64,000 nucleotides of DNA from Asterias rubens (lineage: Eukaryota; Echinodermata; Asteroidea; Forcipulatida; Asteriidae): assembly GCF_902459465.1 (NCBI RefSeq), contig NC_047065.1:14423634-14487633 (forward strand). The letters are read 5' to 3'. A program made the translations under genes and the position numbers. The first letter of the stretch is position 1, and every line of letters begins with the position of its first letter. The notes below the pieces were generated by a model that worked only from the letters and a program-made list of their open reading frames with translations, made no database searches and was not told the DNA's origin. Positions 1-10,119 of this stretch are shown here, piece by piece.

Positions 1-1443
1 CATTGATCAGACCTACGTATGTATTTGTGATATTCAAGTCACTGTTCAAAAGTTTTGTCAGTCAAAATATGACGTTCAACTGTCCCTTTATCTGTGCTAA
101 CGAGTCGTTTATAGTCTATCACTACAGATAATAACATCAACACAGAAATCTGTTATAGTACTTACCGTCAAACGTCTCAACTAAATGGGGAAGTTTCACT
201 CAAGAAGTCATCCTTCATGAGATCCATTTCGTTACGTTGTGTGTGGTTACACTGTGGAACTGCAGAGCGTGACCCCAGCAGACAAGTCACACGCTGCGTA
301 TTTTGCACAATACTTGAGTAAAATATCGTGGTTTACTAAACACCATGTAAACTTTTACAACCAGTTCAGTAAAATTTGCATAATATGTGTTTAAAGTTGC
401 TAAGTTATGTAAACTATTAGTTTTACTAACTATTTGAGTAGTTTTTTATTTACACAAACATCTTGTTTAAATTTTTCATTAATTTTTACTTATGTTAAGT
501 ATTTTTTTACTTAACACATTTAACATAACTTTTTTTTACCATTCTTTTTCTGAGTGCAGACCGAAATTTGAGACATCATCGGACATCCAAAACAAAATTA
601 TGTGGTCTGTACATTCCAAAGACGAATAATGTTTATTAAAAAACTGTAAACACCATAATTTGATCGTGGAGCCCTTTCTTAAACGTAATATTTTAAGTAA
701 TTTAAATGGACTCCTTTTTGGTAATAATTGTCATCGAGCAGTATTTTTTCTTGGTGTATCTCAACGTGTATAAACATAACAAACAAATTTAATGAGAAAA
801 TGTTGGTCATCAAAGCAAGAAAATAATGGAAAAAAATACATTATACAGTTACTGTGTGCTTTCAGCTACCTAAAAAGGAAGTTCTTGTTTATTATAGTGA
901 TGTCTTGTCTTTTAAACACGGGATATGGAATTTTATGTATTTACGTTATGAATTTTATAATAATAAATAAATGAGGACAACTTGGGCTTAATCCGCCGTG
1001 TGAATTTTCAGTGTTTGAACACATTTTCCTTTTCGATATTTTTTATGTGAATGGCGTGTTACCCGTACCGATCCTGTATCAAACATACATTATTTACAAA
1101 ATACAATTGTATTTGTTTTCTCAATTAGGAAAAAGACTAGACATAACTTAATTTAGTATAAAAATATTTATCAACAAAAGCTTGTTTACATTTTAAGAGG
1201 AATGCCTCATTATTGTACCTCAACATAATGAAAACATTCATGTTATTTATTGCTAATTGCACCATTTTTCCTCTTTAAATGGCAATGTATTTTTCAAACA
1301 AACAGTTTCTTAAAAATGCAAATTTGGGGCAGGAAGGAAAAAATTGTCTCCTAAAACTACCGCTGTACATAGCCTCCCATTATATACAACCTCACTGGCA
1401 TGCAACTTCACTTATATATTGCAAAATACACAATGTCCACATA
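1..1443. other. AT-rich intergenic stretch, no gene seen
   Basis: AT-rich sequence with many stops in every frame. The longest open frame (about 60 codons near 792-974) is low-complexity, and I see no splice signals or known domain. Nothing functional is supported. Confidence 0.5.
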
Positions 1444-1832
1444 TTAAAGGAACACGTTACCTTGGATTGGTCGAGTTGGTATTTGAAAAGCGTTTGGAAC
1501 CATTTTTTATAAAATGCATATGGTTAGAAAGATGTTTTAAAAGTAGAATACAATGATCCACGCACATTTGCCTCGAAAGTGCGTGGTTTTCCTTTTACTT
1601 TGCAAACTAACACCGTCGGCCATTTATGGGAGTCAACAATTTGACTCCAATAAATGGCCGACCGTGTTTGTCGACGAGGTAAAAGGAAAACCAGGCAATT
1701 TCGAGTGATATTTGTGTGGATCATTATATAATACTTTTAAAATATCTTTCTATTCACATGCATTTTATAACAAACGGTTGCAAACGCTTTTCAAAGACCA
1801 ACTCGACCGATCCAAGGCAACGTTTCCTTTAA
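1444..1832. mobile_element. Family C foldback MITE, copy 1
   Basis: Near-perfect inverted repeat. Both ends carry TTAAAGGAACACGTT or its reverse complement, and the centre is a hairpin built on GGCCATTTATGGGAGTCA. Further copies lie at 34025-34416 and 53985-54256. No coding potential. TTAA at both ends of all three copies suggests a TTAA target duplication. Confidence 0.8.
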
Positions 1833-1890
1833 CATTCAATTTACACATTTTGAAGAAGAAAAAAAATCCCTTAAAATATTTCTGGATGAG

Positions 1891-2249
1891 TTAAAGACAA
1901 TTGACACTATTGGTAATTGTTAAAGACCAGTCTTCTCACTTGGTGTATCTCAACATATGCATAAAATAACAAACCTGTGAAAATTTGAGCTCGATTAGTC
2001 GTCGGAGTTGCGAGATAACTATGAAAAAAAAAACACCCTTGTCACACGATGTGTCGAGAACTCAAATTCTAAACTTGAGGTCTGGAAATCAAATTTGTGG
2101 AAAATTACTTATTTCTCGAAAACTACGTCACTTCAGAGGAAGCCGTTTCTCACAATGTTTTATACTACCAACAGCTCCCCATTACTTGTTACCAAGTAAG
2201 GTTTTATGCTGGTAATTATTTTGAGTAATTACCAATAGTGTCCACTGCC
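1891..2249 (+). mobile_element. Family A MITE, copy 1
   Basis: First copy of the commonest repeat in the window. It starts TTAAAGACAATTGACACTA and ends in the inverted counterpart ACCAATAGTGTCCACTGCC. Internal landmarks shared by all copies are a 'cttggtgtatctcaacatatg' block, an 'aaaacacccttgtcacac' block and a GAGACCTC/GAGGTCTC hairpin. Non-coding and presumably non-autonomous. Confidence 0.8.
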
Positions 2250-2395
2250 GCAACACCTCAGCAAGAAATAATTTTTTTAAAGAAAAGTGTCTACAAACTT
2301 TATCTTCAAACTGTGTAAGTTTAATGTTAAACTGTGGACATTGTGTTACAAAAAGAAAATACAAAAAAAAATACAAAAACCCTTAAAACACTAGG
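2250..2395. repeat. Partial family D repeat
   Basis: Contains 'ctgtgtaagtttaatgtt' and 'ctgtggacattgtg', which match the right half of the family D element at 63130-63542. It lies just beyond the forkhead stop codon and so probably forms part of that gene's 3' UTR. TTTAAT at 2320-2325 is ATTAAA on the minus strand, a possible weak polyadenylation signal. Confidence 0.5.
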
Positions 2396-2411
2396 CAACT
2401 ATAACGTTAAA

Positions 2412-3521
2412 CTATGCACTCATAAAGTCACATGGTCTCGACATATCGAGAATTCTGACGGAATCCTCGATTGCGAACAAGGCCATTTCGTCTAAGTCCA
2501 GTCCGAGACTCGTCCGAATAGCCGAAGCTACCATGTAATGGTTGCCGAATGAGGAGCTCGGCACTCTTTGTGAATCATCGGAACCCTTCGCCTCAGTAGA
2601 CTGATGACGTTGATAGCTGCAGTGTTCGTAACGTCGGAAACTACCGAATATCTGATACGGGTGATGGCGTCTGGCGGTTGCGTGCTCGGACTTTATTCTT
2701 AGCTTTCTCTGAAGGGCACCTACGTCATAGTAGGAAGATTGGAATTCCATCTTGGGCACGATGTTGTCGGCAAATTGAAGAGAATGTCCTCCCCTGGAAG
2801 AGGGTGCCTTCTGCTCATTGATGTCTTGGTAGGTCTTAGCTTGGTCATGGTGGAAGCTTTCCGCCTGATGACGGCCGTTTTCATTGTAAAGCGAAATGTC
2901 AATGGCACTGTCCGGGACAAACAGGTCGTTCAGAAGTTCCCACTCCTCGTCAATAGGCTGGTCACGGTGACCAACTGGTGGGTTGACAGACGGCTGCAGA
3001 CTGGGCCAAGCGAGACTCACAAACGACGGGTTGGTCGACGAGTTGACACCGTTGCTCTCACGCTGCGACGGTGTGAGAATCGAAGAAGCTTGTTCGTCAG
3101 CAGAAGAGGTGACACTGAGTGGCGTTGCTGGTGAAGATTTGCGATTGGGTGGTGGGGATTTGCGATTGTATTGAGGTGTGGAAGAAGGCACGGCTGTACC
3201 ATTGCAGTTGCCTTTACGTCCATGGATTTTGCGAGTCGAGGAGATGCAGGGTGAGCTATAAGGCACCTTGGTGTTAATCTTACGGGTCAAAGGGCAGCTC
3301 TGATGCAACTGATAGTGGGAGCACTCGGCATTCAGTTTCCAGAAGTTGTCCTTGGCGTTGGGTTTACCTTCGTTCTTGAGCACCTTGACGAAGCAGTCGC
3401 TGACGGAGAGGTTGTGACGAACGCTGTTCTTCCAGCCCACGTAGGTGCCGCGGAAACACTCGTAGTGACTGGACATGTGGCTCTGAATACCTCGAAGTGT
3501 CAGCATGCCCTCGGGTGAACT
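2412..3521 (-). CDS. FoxH: Forkhead (FoxH-like) transcription factor, exon 2 with stop
   Basis: Second coding exon (369 codons plus TAG). The acceptor is a pyrimidine tract ending CTTAG just upstream of 3521, and phase 0 matches exon 1. It holds most of the forkhead DNA-binding domain (protein residues about 45-115), including the recognition-helix block GWKNSVRHNLS, then CFVKVLKNEGKP and NFWKLN. The GKP...NFW wing and the NYQR block just before the domain in exon 1 resemble FoxH (FAST), the Smad-partner factors of Nodal/Activin signalling. The remaining 300 residues are Ser/Pro/basic, low in structure. A PPPNRKS stretch weakly recalls the PPNK core of the FoxH Smad-interaction motif, but it is not at the usual C-terminal place. 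It acts in the nucleus by family. Class assignment is by eye; a fast-evolving member of another Fox class is possible. Confidence 0.8.
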   Translation of the reverse strand, partial: SSPEGMLTLRGIQSHMSSHYECFRGTYVGWKNSVRHNLSVSDCFVKVLKNEGKPNAKDNFWKLNAECSHYQLHQSCPLTRKINTKVPYSSPCISSTRKIHGRKGNCNGTAVPSSTPQYNRKSPPPNRKSSPATPLSVTSSADEQASSILTPSQRESNGVNSSTNPSFVSLAWPSLQPSVNPPVGHRDQPIDEEWELLNDLFVPDSAIDISLYNENGRHQAESFHHDQAKTYQDINEQKAPSSRGGHSLQFADNIVPKMEFQSSYYDVGALQRKLRIKSEHATARRHHPYQIFGSFRRYEHCSYQRHQSTEAKGSDDSQRVPSSSFGNHYMVASAIRTSLGLDLDEMALFAIEDSVRILDMSRPCDFMSA

Positions 3522-4711
3522 CTAAGGGAAATAAAAGACATGAAATGGAAATGTTAATTCAGCGGACATATTCATGTTATATAAAATATTAAAAAAAAAC
3601 ATTTGTCCCATATTGAATTTTAAAAATGTTGCATAAGGGGAATGTTGAAATTGTCCATTGGGTGCGTTTCATTCCCTGGGTCGATCCCGGTGTGCTCATC
3701 AAAGTGGCGTATAAAAAAAACGTGGGCAGAACGTGGGCAGATAATAATCCCCACGTTCGTCCTGGAAAAGTCGCCTACTTTTCTTCTTTTTTTTTACCCT
3801 CGTTCAACCTGGAAAAAAAAAATACGCATCACATCACCACGCGACCCTTCTCGTGGTGACGTCAGCGCAACTCGGGTCAGCCCCAAGTGGCCCGCTTGAG
3901 GATGGGGTCACTTCGGGTTGACGTCACCACGAGAAGGGTCACGTGATGATGCGTATTTTTTCCAGGTAAAACGTGGGTATAATACACACGATCGTCCTGG
4001 GGAAAAAAAATAGACGACTTTTCCAGGACGAACGTGTGGTAGTTATCTGCCCACGTTCGTCTTGGAAAAAAATAAAATACGTCACCCGGATGAGCACACC
4101 TCATATGAAGGACACCTCATATGAAGGACAGATCCTCCGGTACAGATACCCCTATGACACCGGCACGCCCTATTAAACTGTTTTGAAGGGTGCGTTCGGG
4201 ATTAAAGAATTCAAATTGACATGCAGACTTATAGAGTTGGGAAAATCTAGTGTTTATCTCAAATTCCATTCAACACTAGATGGAAAAGGCATGTAAGTCA
4301 ATCCCATCCATTGTTTTACTGAAATTTGCTTTCTTCAAATGAATTAACTTAGGGTGCATGCACCACGTCCATTCGAATACCCGTCCATTCACATGTGGAA
4401 ACCGATGGGTGGTTTCGGGTAATCATAAAAATGACAACCATAACAGAATGCTATAAACATGACGACTGCAATTCAAGTCATTGTTTATTAATATTGGGTA
4501 TTGCTTCTTGGTAACGTGGCTGCCGATTTTTCCAAATTCTTGAATAATGACATATTTACAGTTTTTTTTGCGGAAAAACCATGGTGGAATAACTCCATGG
4601 ACAAATTAACGAGCGTTTTTGTAACACGTGAAGGGAAACAAATAATAGCCAGAAATAGTGACATCTTGAAGAGTCTCGTCCCCCCTATCTATCGGATAGT
4701 GGAAATCTTAC
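3522..4711 (-). other. Intron of the forkhead gene
   Basis: Phase-0 intron that splits the forkhead domain between AVAIK and SSPEG. On the minus strand the donor is AAG|GTAAGA and the acceptor CCCTTAG|AGT. It contains the foldback element at 3690-4100. Confidence 0.8.
3690..4100. mobile_element. Foldback element (family E) in forkhead intron
   Basis: Imperfect palindrome centred near 3897. GACCCTTCTCGTGGTGACGT on the left arm is matched by its reverse complement on the right, and the outer ends are GTGTGCTCATC and GATGAGCACAC. The arms carry repeats of ACGTGGGCAGATAA and CACGTTCGTCCTGG. A related CCCTGGGTCGACCC block with a CTCTCGTGGTGACG core occurs near 41127-41275. Non-coding. Confidence 0.7.
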
Positions 4712-4843
4712 CTTAATAGCTACAGCGATGAGTTCGGCGTACGAGAGCTCAGGCTTCACCCGGCGTTGGTAGTTTGGCCGGCGGGACTTGGGTCGACTTT
4801 TACCCCCCGAGCAACCGGTGGATGCAGAGGCCATTTTACTCAT
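4712..4843 (-). CDS. FoxH: Forkhead (FoxH-like) transcription factor, exon 1
   Basis: First coding exon, 44 codons from ATG at 4843 to donor AAG|GTAAGA. An in-frame TAA lies just upstream, so translation starts at 4843 or at the second in-frame ATG at 4834 (MSK-MASAST...). It encodes a basic N-terminus (KSRPKSRRPNYQRR) followed by the first forkhead helix (VKPELSYAELIAVAIK). The usual KPPYSY is replaced by KPELSY, an unusual change in a normally invariant motif. Joined to exon 2 the protein is 413 aa. Confidence 0.8.
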
Positions 4844-5906
4844 AAGATATTATGAAGGTTACTTGGAAAGTGATTGAGACTAATGAATCACTTTGAGCTG
4901 GTAAAAGTATTTGCAAACAGGTCATCGAGGGAGAGAGAACAAAATTTCGATGTTGTATCATGAAGAAGTCGTCAAGAAATGACAAGTAGACGCAACTTGT
5001 TCCGAGAGACTGCACTGTCCAGCGGGCAGGGACAATGAAGCGGGCAACTACAGTAGGTACGGTTACAAAATGACGGCGGCAAGACAGAAGCCCGCCTGCC
5101 CTTGTCTCCTTTCTTCGGCACCGAATTCTTTTATGAACTTGCGGTGGGTTCAAAAGAACTCCCGGTCGCTTCTTCAGAAGTTTAAGGTCGGCTATCTTTT
5201 AGTCTTTCTGCGGCATCTTGTGAAGTATTTAAGTTTGTTGGGTGGGAGGTAATAAGGATGGGGGTTTTACAAGGTATGATAATGATGGGGGATTGTGTAA
5301 AGGGATGTTATGAGGCATCCGGTGTAGGCCTATTATTTTCCAAGAATTTTACATGTATAATAACTATCATAAAAATAACCGCCGTGTACTGGAAATGAAA
5401 TCGTGTTGATCCATTTCGGTAGATTAGTGTATAAACTCCTACATAATAAGAATTTTGAAGATGAAGATAATTATTAGTTTAAGACTTCAAGAATCTGCTG
5501 CGTGCCACCATGGAGCTATATGATGTCACACACCGGCCACTAGTCTTGGTGGCGGTGAGTCGGTACGGGCGCTGCTGCGGTGTGCATGAAAGGGACACGA
5601 GAAACGTCTTGCACAAAGACTAACCGGCCACACGATAAAAAGCTTGACATTATGGTGGTTGAACATTTGGTTTGATGACTGGGCCCCAAAAACAATCTTG
5701 TGGAAAGTTGTGAGTTGTCTGCATCATGCAGGAGCCCCAACATACAATGTTTTCATCGATGTGACCCCCTCCTCCCCGCCCGCAATTGTTTTTCTCAGTA
5801 CATCAAAATTGCCACCGTCGTAGGTACTTTTCATCAAAAACAAATCAGGAACGTCATGATGGCAATTCTATACGGGCAAACTACAGAAAAGAATTGCTCC
5901 CCGCAC
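4844..5906. other. Upstream region of the forkhead gene
   Basis: Relatively GC-rich near 4844-5260, as expected of a promoter or 5' UTR for the minus-strand forkhead gene. A TTAAATA-like element lies around 5224-5232 on the minus strand. I cannot place a transcription start. Nothing coding is recognised between 5260 and 5906. Confidence 0.35.
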
Positions 5907-6140
5907 GGCTCTCTCTAGACTTGTGGACAAGTCGTTAAATCGGCCCCACGCGCTGAGATAGTGCTCTCGCGAGATCACTGCTCTCGCGCGAACTGATGGC
6001 TCCCCGATTTTGACTCCTCCTCATTATGAGGAGTCGAAATCGGGGAGCCATCAGTTCGCGCGAGAGCAGTGATCTCGCGAGAGCACTATCTCAGCGCGTG
6101 TGGCCGATTTAACGACTTGTCCACAAGTCTAGGCTCTCTC
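5907..6140. mobile_element. Foldback DNA element with 9-bp target duplication
   Basis: The element at 5916-6131 is an almost perfect palindrome, with arms of about 103 bases and two mismatches. It is bounded by TAGACTTGTGG and CCACAAGTCTA. Direct repeats GGCTCTCTC at 5907-5915 and 6132-6140 flank it exactly and read as a 9-bp target-site duplication, a size typical of Mutator-like elements. Each arm carries the palindrome TCTCGCGAGA. The small divergence suggests recent insertion. Confidence 0.85.
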
Positions 6141-8506
6141 CCGCACACGCACAACCTTCTTTAGCTCGTCATCATTATATTCAACCGAGAGCTGAATGCT
6201 GTGTCGATATTTATTAGCCTTTTTGAAAATAATGGTGGACACTATGGGGTTGCCCTGTTATGTTTTGGGTGGATATAATCCGATTTACCTAAAAATAATA
6301 GTGTCATGCTATTGTGTCGGCCCACGGAGGAATTTTTTTCATGTTCGGCCATTCCTCAAGATGGCTTGATCTTCCTGAGTGCATGCTGAGTCCACCCTCA
6401 ACCACCTCCAAGTCCAATTTCCTTTGAGCTTTTTCGGGGAAAACCAACCCAGAAACACAAAAAAACACCCCAAAAGGTTAGATCTGGATTCGTTGCCTAT
6501 GCATTTGGTTTGGTTTGTAGACGTTGGGGAATCAAAATAAATTCATCGTTCATCAATACAAAATTATGTTTTATTTTGAATTATTTAAAGTAAAATTAAT
6601 TCATGCTGATCGTCCACTTTGTACGTATTCACTTACTTATCGCCGTCCCAGCCGCGCCAACAGAGGGCGGTATTGAAAAGCAGAAACGCGCACAAAATCG
6701 TGCACACATCCCAGGCATTTCCACAAAAACGAAACCAGAAACACCAACATTTGGTTGTGTTTGTTGCTGATATATCTTAACTTTCTTAACTTTGTAAGGT
6801 AAGTTCTGCAACTGAGGAATTCGTGTGCCACGTAAACTCCATTTTTGCCCCCAAACTACGGGGCCTTCTAACGACCTCGACAAAAACCAACATCACTTGG
6901 CTTGTCCTTTTTATTTTACGTGTACGTGTACTGTATTGTGATTTTGCGCCATGTCTGTGATGTACATCGACATTGTGGTTTTAGTTGCACGGTGGGTACC
7001 AGCAACCTCCGTACATTTTAGTGTTGAACTTGGGGAACTGTGTACGAGTTGTTCATTCTTTGGCATTTTGAACCTAGTTGTTATTTTATTTTAAAGTTTT
7101 CCCTGATATCTACCTTCTAAAGTTCTAGTTCGATCATTGGTGGATCATTCATTGACTTGAGTGTCAATCTCACTCTGCTACCCCGTACCCCCCTCCTATT
7201 CTCAGTTGTTGTTTTCTGGCTTAATTAAACATGGAGGTAGAATTAAACATAAAACAAGTGTGGTTGGATGGCGTTCAATTGATTTATTTCTATCATATCT
7301 AGTTACTGTATCTACCTGCCCCCTGAACAAGGCAAGAGTCCATTTGGTTCACCTCAGTCTCATGGATGGTTTTCTATTTTTGTTTGATAGAGTCGCCCTT
7401 GCTCTATCTATGGTAGAGTCTACCCTATAATAATTTTGTTGTACTTCAAAAAGTAAAAAGTTCAAACAAGTTGAAACTTGAAGGAAGTGAGCTTGTTGAA
7501 GGCACGGACGGAAGAAGAATTTCCTCCATGTTGAAATTGTACACAAATTTATGCATTTGACTTTGAGATGAGAAATTTTAGACCAAAAAGAGTTAAAAAA
7601 GGAATAAAACAAAAACCTGGGCTCTGTAGTTTACTTGTTTAAAAATAATTGATCCTGCCGCAGATGTCAATAATAATATATAAAATAATTTGGCCAGTAG
7701 TAGGGCAATATGTCTTAGCTGCACCATGCACTACAGTTGACTTGCTAGAGGCTGCAATTACATTTTTGTTTAGAGGACAATGCCACTTCCAATTTGGAAG
7801 CACACTTAAAGTCTACGACTACGGGAAAGCCTACTTTTGAAGGGGCACCAAGGCCAAGACCAAGGCAACAGAGGTTGTGACCTTTGCGTAAATCCAGGCC
7901 TGACGAATAGTTGTGGTAGTTTTCCCACGGATGGAAAGTGGGGGGGGGGGGGGGGTGAAGTGGTGGCTTTTTGAATTGGCAATGTGCATAATTATCTTGG
8001 GTTTATTTCTCTGTTGTAGTGCAACTGAGTCACAGTTAGTCATCCAGGTACATAAGGCGCACCAATGTTTTGTGGATCTAAAAAGTCAGATAAGACGCGT
8101 CTTATCCGCAGGAAAATATGATATAATGTACCTTTTTCCAGTAGACCAATTAGAGCTTTCTTTTACCGGACTTAAATCTGGCAGCTAGTGCCCTCTTTGG
8201 TGCATGTAGGAGTGGGCAACGTTATTATAGGCTTACAGAGAATTTTGAACACTGCCTGGGCATGTATACATTACATAGGAATAGGCAAAAATTGTAAGAA
8301 AACTTTGAGTGGAGCTTGAAATCAAGCCAAAAATATTAAATCTCTAATTATTTGATATTGTGGAGAAACATGGGCAAATTTGGAGAGGGTAGGGTGTAAT
8401 TTTGCATTTTGGGGGGTGATTTGACACGGAATGACCCTTTCTAATTGTTTTCTAAAAATGTTAAAAAAATTCCCTCAATCTTCTTTTTCTTCTCCCCCTA
8501 ATTTAG
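6141..8506 (+). other. Upstream region and probable 5' UTR intron of zinc-finger gene
   Basis: No coding exon is recognised. A GC-richer patch at 6640-6720 precedes a consensus donor TTTGTAAG|GTAAGT at 6798/6799. A non-coding first exon ending at 6798 and spliced to 8507 is therefore plausible, with an intron from 6799 to 8506. A run of about 17 G lies near 7940-7956. Confidence 0.35.
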
Positions 8507-8647
8507 AGATCATTATGGAGGATTCTGAAGATTTGCATGTCTGCTTAAAATGCAATGGGAAGATACTCGGACTGGACAAGTACATCGAGCACAGACGGAC
8601 TAACTGTCAAGTCAAAGCCAAGGAAACAGAAACTCACCCAAGAAATG
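8507..8647 (+). CDS. C2H2 zinc-finger protein, first coding exon (ATG at 8515)
   Basis: The exon follows a strong acceptor (TTCTCCCCCTAATTTAG) and ends at donor AAATG|GTATGT. Translation starts at ATG 8515 (A at -3, G at +4) and gives 44 codons plus one base (phase 1). The encoded CLKCN...LDKYIEHRRTNC is a lone C2HC-type finger of a kind also found at the N-terminus of ZFP64-type proteins. That comparison is from memory and only suggestive. Confidence 0.75.
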
Positions 8648-8865
8648 GTATGTATTTTATGGATTGGGAATGACTAAATGACTTTTAGTACTCGTGCTTA
8701 GATTCTGCTCGTTTATGATAACTCGATTCTACATTAATAGTATTATTATATAGAAAAGTTTGCGGTAACACCATGTAATAACAATCTCTCAATGAGTTGG
8801 GGTGGTTCTGAAAAGAACCGTTGGATTAACTCGTATAAGTAAATTATAAGTAAATTTAATTGTAC

Positions 8866-9246
8866 TTAAAGCCACTGGACACTTATGTAAATGACCACTC
8901 TTCTCACGTGGTGTATCTCAACATATGCATAAATTAACAAACCTGCGAAAATTTGAGCTCAATCAGTTGTTGAAGTTGCGTGATAATAGTGAATGAAAAA
9001 AACACCCTTGTCACACAAAGGTGTGTGCTTTCAGATGGTTGATTTCAAGACCACAATTTCTAAATCTGAGGTCTCAAAATCAAATTCGTGGAAAATTACT
9101 TCTTTCTCAAAAACTACATTACTTCAGAGGGATCCGTTTCTCACAGTGTTTTATACTACCAAACCTCTCCCCATTACTCGTAACCAAGTAAGGTTTTATG
9201 TGAATAATTATTTTGAGTAATTACCAATAGTGTCCACTCCCTTTAA
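8866..9246 (+). mobile_element. Family A MITE, copy 2
   Basis: Starts TTAAAGCCACTGGACAC and ends TGTCCACTCCCTTTAA, with the same internal landmarks as other family A copies. Lies inside the zinc-finger gene intron. Confidence 0.75.
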
Positions 9247-9639
9247 ATAAGGGAATAAAAGGGTAGCGATGAGTTCTTAAATATGGTAGCAACGAGTTCT
9301 TAAACGGCCATTAAAAAGCGGCAGTTTCGTTGCCGTAAGATAAAGGCCCACGGCAACGACCCTGCAAGGTATTAAACGGCCGTTTAAGAATGAGTCACTA
9401 CTCATTTATTTAAATTTTTATTGGCAGAGTTTTTTGTACAATGCCACACAGTTTAAATTTAAATTGTTTGTTCAAATCAGTTAAAAATCCTACAAGGGAA
9501 CTTGGCAAAGCTCCCACAAAGGGATATTAATACGCCAAGTAGGTAACAGTCAAACTCGCTCAGTCTCATGACACAAATGAACAAATTGTGGTTCAGGAAC
9601 TAGACGCCAATATTCTAGTCTTACTATTTTTAGTTTTTA

Positions 9640-9830
9640 CCCAGTCACTGATGTGTGTTAACACTGTATTCTCAGTACTTTCCAGAGTCCTGTGAAAAAT
9701 TAATATACCAGGCTTATTACTCGGGTGGGACTCGAACCCAGGAGCACGACCCTTGCGATTCTAGAGCAGTGTCTTACCAACTAGACTACCGAGATTGCCC
9801 GGCCAGCAGCTAGAGGCAGTTCAAATCCTA
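9640..9830 (-). mobile_element. tRNA-derived SINE, copy 1
   Basis: Read on the minus strand it has a tRNA-like A box (TAGTCTAGTTGG) and B box (GGGTTCGAGTCCC) at the right spacing. A body with GTACTGAGAATACAGTGTTA and a CAC-rich block follows. The same body appears at 9902-9953, 19970-20095, 38280-38445 and 56415-56480. It is too degenerate outside the boxes to be a functional tRNA. Confidence 0.7.
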
Positions 9831-9901
9831 GGTTTTGACAGCGGGTACCGCAACGATATAATAGATGTTAAATTTACATCAGGGATAAATAATATTAATT
9901 T

Positions 9902-9955
9902 TGTTTTTTACCCATACACCGATGTGTGTTAGCACTGTATACTCAGTACTTTGCC
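9902..9955 (-). mobile_element. SINE 3' fragment
   Basis: Holds only the SINE body ('acaccgatgtgtgttagc', 'actgtatactcagtacttt'), without the tRNA head. Nearly identical to the fragment at 56415-56480. Confidence 0.6.
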
Positions 9956-10119
9956 GATATTCTAGTCATTAGGATTGCATTCCAACCACTTGACCACAGT
10001 GGCGTAAACTGTTTTCTTAAACTGGTAAAAAGAAGTTTCTCTATATTATTAACTTAACACTCCAAAGTTGTAAACAGAATATAAGTCTATCCTGTTTTCT
10101 TTTTTTCCCCTTCATTTAG

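Larger units (their letters stand above)
8648..10119 (+). other. Intron of the zinc-finger gene
   Basis: Donor GTATGT, acceptor TTTTCCCCTTCATTTAG; phase 1 on both sides keeps the frame. It holds a family A MITE (8866-9246) and tRNA-derived SINE sequence (9640-9955). Confidence 0.75.

Noticed and set aside
2739..3134. 131-codon plus-strand frame opposite the forkhead exon
   Set aside because: A shadow of the minus-strand coding exon with no domain of its own.
4836..5153. 105-codon minus-strand frame upstream of the forkhead start
   Set aside because: It ends at an in-frame stop just before the forkhead ATG, has no known domain and lies in the likely 5' UTR/promoter.
9711..9800. Apparent tRNA gene on the minus strand
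   Set aside because: Only the A and B boxes are tRNA-like. Repeated copies with a common 3' body show it is a SINE.
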